Shown here piece by piece: positions 5,449 to 7,080 of a stretch of DNA of 7,080 bases (position 1 is the stretch's first letter; each line of letters begins with the position of its first letter). Below the pieces are notes generated by a model, which saw only the letters and a list, made by a program, of their open reading frames with translations, was not told where the DNA came from and did not search any database. The stretch is taken from positions 1,045-8,124 of the forward strand of contig CALMVM010000314.1 of assembly GCA_937873255.1 (NCBI GenBank), in the 5' to 3' direction. Origin of the DNA: an uncultured Verrucomicrobiota bacterium (GTDB taxonomy: Bacteria; Verrucomicrobiota; Verrucomicrobiia; Chthoniobacterales; SZAS-18). The position numbers and the translations under genes are program-made.

Positions 5449-6624
5449 ATGCACCGCGCGGGAGAAGACCTCCTCTATTTCGACAACAACGCCACCACTG
5501 CGCTCGACCCCGCCGTCGTGGACGCGATGCTGCCGTACCTGACCGAACTCTACGGCAACCCGTCGAGCGCCTACGGCTTCGGCGCGCGCGTGGGCCAGGC
5601 CATCGAGACCGCCCGCGAACAGGTCGCCGCCCTGCTCGGCTGCGAAGGGAAGGAAATTATTTTCACCAGTTGCGGCAGCGAGGGCAACAACGCCGCGATT
5701 CAGAGCGCGCTCCTCGCCGACCGCGACCGCAAGCACATCGTCACGTCCACCGTCGAGCATAGCGCGACCAAGAAACTCTGCGAAACCCTCGCCCGGCGCG
5801 GTTACGAGATCACCTGGCTGCCCGTCGATGCCGACGGCCAGATCGACCCGGCCGAGGCCGCGGCGGCGATCCGCGACGACACCGCCGTCGTGTCGCTGAT
5901 GTGGGCCAACAACGAAACCGGCGTCGTTTTCCCCGTCGAACCCATCGCCTGCACCGCGCGCGAACAGGGCGCGTATTTCCACACCGACGCCGTGCAGGCG
6001 GTGGGCAAGCTGCCCGTGCGGCTGGAAAATTCGGCGATCCATTTCCTGTCGCTCGCCGGGCACAAGCTCCACGCGCCGAAGGGCGTCGGCGCGCTGTACG
6101 TCCACCGCCGGTCGCGGTTCACGCCGTTCCTGGTGGGCGGCGGGCAGGAGGACGGGCGGCGCGGCGGCACGGAAAACGTCGCGGGCATCGTCGCGCTCGG
6201 CAAAGCCGCCGAACTCGCCGGCGCGCACCTGCAAGCCGAACAAACCGCCGTGCGCGCGATGCGCGACGAGTTCGAGGCGGAGATTTTGGCGCGGGTGCCA
6301 GGGACGGAAGTCAACGGCGGCGGCGCGGCCGAGCGGCTGCCCAACACCACGAGCCTCTATTTTCCCGGCGTCGAGAGCGAGGCGATGCTCGTGCTGTTGG
6401 ACAAGGCCGGGTTGTGTGCGAGCGCGGGGAGCGCGTGCGCGGCGGGTTCGCTGCACCCGTCGCACGTGTTGACGGCGATGGGTTTCTCGACCGAACGGGC
6501 GCGTTGCAGCCTGCGGTTTTCGTTCGGCCGGTTCAACACGCCCGCGCAGGTCGCGCGCGGGTTGGACATCGTCGTCGGAGCCGTCGAGAAGCTGCGGCGG
6601 AGGATGCCGGCGACGGTGGGTTAG
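5449..6624 (+). CDS. iscS: Cysteine desulfurase, NifS/IscS type
   Basis: This PLP enzyme takes sulfur from cysteine, giving alanine and an enzyme-bound persulfide that feeds Fe-S cluster assembly and tRNA thiolation. The 391-residue protein has LYFDNNATT near its start (9-17), H104 in VEHSA, NNETG (154-158), D180 and Q183 in HTDAVQAVGK, the PLP lysine K206 in SLAGHKLHAPKGVGALYV, GGQEDGRRGGTEN (231-243) and the active-site loop SAGSACAAG with catalytic C330. His, Asp, Gln and Lys fall at the same numbers remembered for E. coli IscS, and the SxGSAC form is the group I (IscS/NifS) type rather than SufS. No iscU, iscR, suf or nif gene is adjacent, so the exact subtype and partner are open. ATG 5449 has no clear ribosome site, but the conserved motif starts at residue 9, as expected. 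Confidence 0.94.
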   Translation: MHRAGEDLLYFDNNATTALDPAVVDAMLPYLTELYGNPSSAYGFGARVGQAIETAREQVAALLGCEGKEIIFTSCGSEGNNAAIQSALLADRDRKHIVTSTVEHSATKKLCETLARRGYEITWLPVDADGQIDPAEAAAAIRDDTAVVSLMWANNETGVVFPVEPIACTAREQGAYFHTDAVQAVGKLPVRLENSAIHFLSLAGHKLHAPKGVGALYVHRRSRFTPFLVGGGQEDGRRGGTENVAGIVALGKAAELAGAHLQAEQTAVRAMRDEFEAEILARVPGTEVNGGGAAERLPNTTSLYFPGVESEAMLVLLDKAGLCASAGSACAAGSLHPSHVLTAMGFSTERARCSLRFSFGRFNTPAQVARGLDIVVGAVEKLRRRMPATVG

Positions 6625-6667
6625 TCACCCCGCTTGTTCGCCGCGCAACGGCGTCCAAATCGATTGG

Positions 6668-6694
6668 TAGGGACCGCTCTCCGAGCGGTCCCTA
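6668..6694. terminator. Strong 12-bp hairpin between convergent genes
   Basis: TAGGGACCGCTC and GAGCGGTCCCTA flank a three-base TCC loop, a perfect 12-bp stem. It starts 43 bases after the desulfurase stop and ends 8 bases from the stop of the oppositely oriented glycosyltransferase, the right place for a bidirectional terminator. A U-tract is missing on both strands. The GGGACCGCTC-type hairpin is remembered as a dispersed repeat in PVC-group genomes (unverified), so it may be another REP-like element that happens to serve as an mRNA end. Confidence 0.6.
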
Positions 6695-6702
6695 GACATT
6701 CC

Positions 6703-7080
6703 TTACAACAAATGCGGCTCGGCGCGGTACTTGCACGCAGGGTCCAGCGGAGCGGAAAGTGTCCAATCGTTATCGGGCTGCGTGTCGCGCAAACTTTCAT
6801 ACACCCCGGCGATCTGCCGCGCGACGACCGGCCAGGAATATTTCTCGTCCACGTCACGTCGCGCGCGTTCGGCCAACCGCTCGCGCAACGCCTGGTCGTC
6901 CAGCATCCGCGCCAGCGCGTCGGCGAGCGCGTCCGCGTCGCCCGGTGGGACGAGAAGACCGTTGACATCGTCGCGCAAACAATCGACCACGCCGACCACC
7001 GCGCACGCCACCACCGGCAACCCCGCGCTCCTCGCGGCGAGGATCGGGTTGGAAAGCCCTGCCGAATACGTCGGCGGGAC
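6703..7080 (-). CDS. Glycosyltransferase family 4-like protein, C-terminal part
   Basis: Only the last 125 residues are present; the gene enters from the right edge. The visible part is the donor-nucleotide domain of a GT-B fold glycosyltransferase: YSAGLSNPILAARSAGLPVVA (split as YSAGLSNPIL at 5-14, AARSAGLPVVA at 15-25), DVNGLLVPPGDADALADAL (38-56) and a C-terminal helix region with YSWPVVARQIAGVYESL (81-97). Such enzymes transfer sugars from nucleotide-sugar donors onto lipids, polysaccharides or proteins, usually at the cytoplasmic membrane face. The EX7E motif expected around YSEGLSN...LEA is absent: both glutamates are alanine (residues 7 and 15 of the visible part). The tail after residue 98 is not conserved-looking. 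Donor and acceptor cannot be told. It converges on the desulfurase gene across a hairpin. Confidence 0.82.
   Translation of the reverse strand, partial: VPPTYSAGLSNPILAARSAGLPVVACAVVGVVDCLRDDVNGLLVPPGDADALADALARMLDDQALRERLAERARRDVDEKYSWPVVARQIAGVYESLRDTQPDNDWTLSAPLDPACKYRAEPHLL

Noticed and set aside
5368..6465. Minus-strand open frame of 365 codons antisense to the cysteine desulfurase
   Set aside because: The plus strand carries all catalytic residues of the desulfurase; the antisense product has only composition-driven repeats.

Overview
This 7,080-base window is a GC-rich bacterial chromosome segment with eight protein-coding genes, two of them cut by the window edges. Several genes lack a convincing Shine-Dalgarno sequence, and the spaces between genes hold hairpin-forming repeats. 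GC richness, repeat style and protein flavour suggest a Verrucomicrobiota-like (or related PVC-group) environmental bacterium. That placement rests on memory of the families, not on a search.

Layout. Positions 1-298 (minus) are the N-terminal part of a class 2 dihydroorotate dehydrogenase (pyrD). Positions 303-517 hold a nearly mirror-symmetric array of four short hairpin repeats. Positions 554-1909 (minus) encode the tRNA-modifying GTPase MnmE. Positions 1919-2048 are a 130-bp element with perfect 30-bp inverted ends that touches the mnmE start. Positions 2079-3263 (minus) encode a GAF-PAS sensor ending in a four-cysteine module instead of a known output domain. Positions 3308-4426 (minus) encode histidinol-phosphate aminotransferase (hisC). 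A 109-bp divergent spacer follows. On the plus strand come a small membrane protein with a lipid-A-biosynthesis N-terminal-type domain (4536-5000), a putative lipoprotein of unknown family (5015-5398) and a NifS/IscS-type cysteine desulfurase (5449-6624). A strong hairpin (6668-6694) separates this last gene from the convergent C-terminal end of a GT4-like glycosyltransferase (6703-7080, minus).

How the genes work together. This is mostly housekeeping: pyrimidine synthesis, histidine synthesis, tRNA wobble-uridine modification, sulfur mobilisation and cell-envelope functions. It does not form one pathway operon. MnmE and a cysteine desulfurase can both contribute to U34 modification of tRNA (cmnm5 and s2 groups), but they lie on opposite strands with unrelated genes between. 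The membrane protein and lipoprotein genes are almost certainly co-transcribed, since the second gene's ribosome site overlaps the first gene's stop codon.

I see no CRISPR array, transposase, phage gene, tRNA or toxin-antitoxin pair, and no clear new multi-gene system. The most interesting items are the two repeat structures flanking mnmE, the orphan four-cysteine output module on the GAF-PAS sensor, and a glycosyltransferase in which both glutamates of the usual EX7E motif are alanine.
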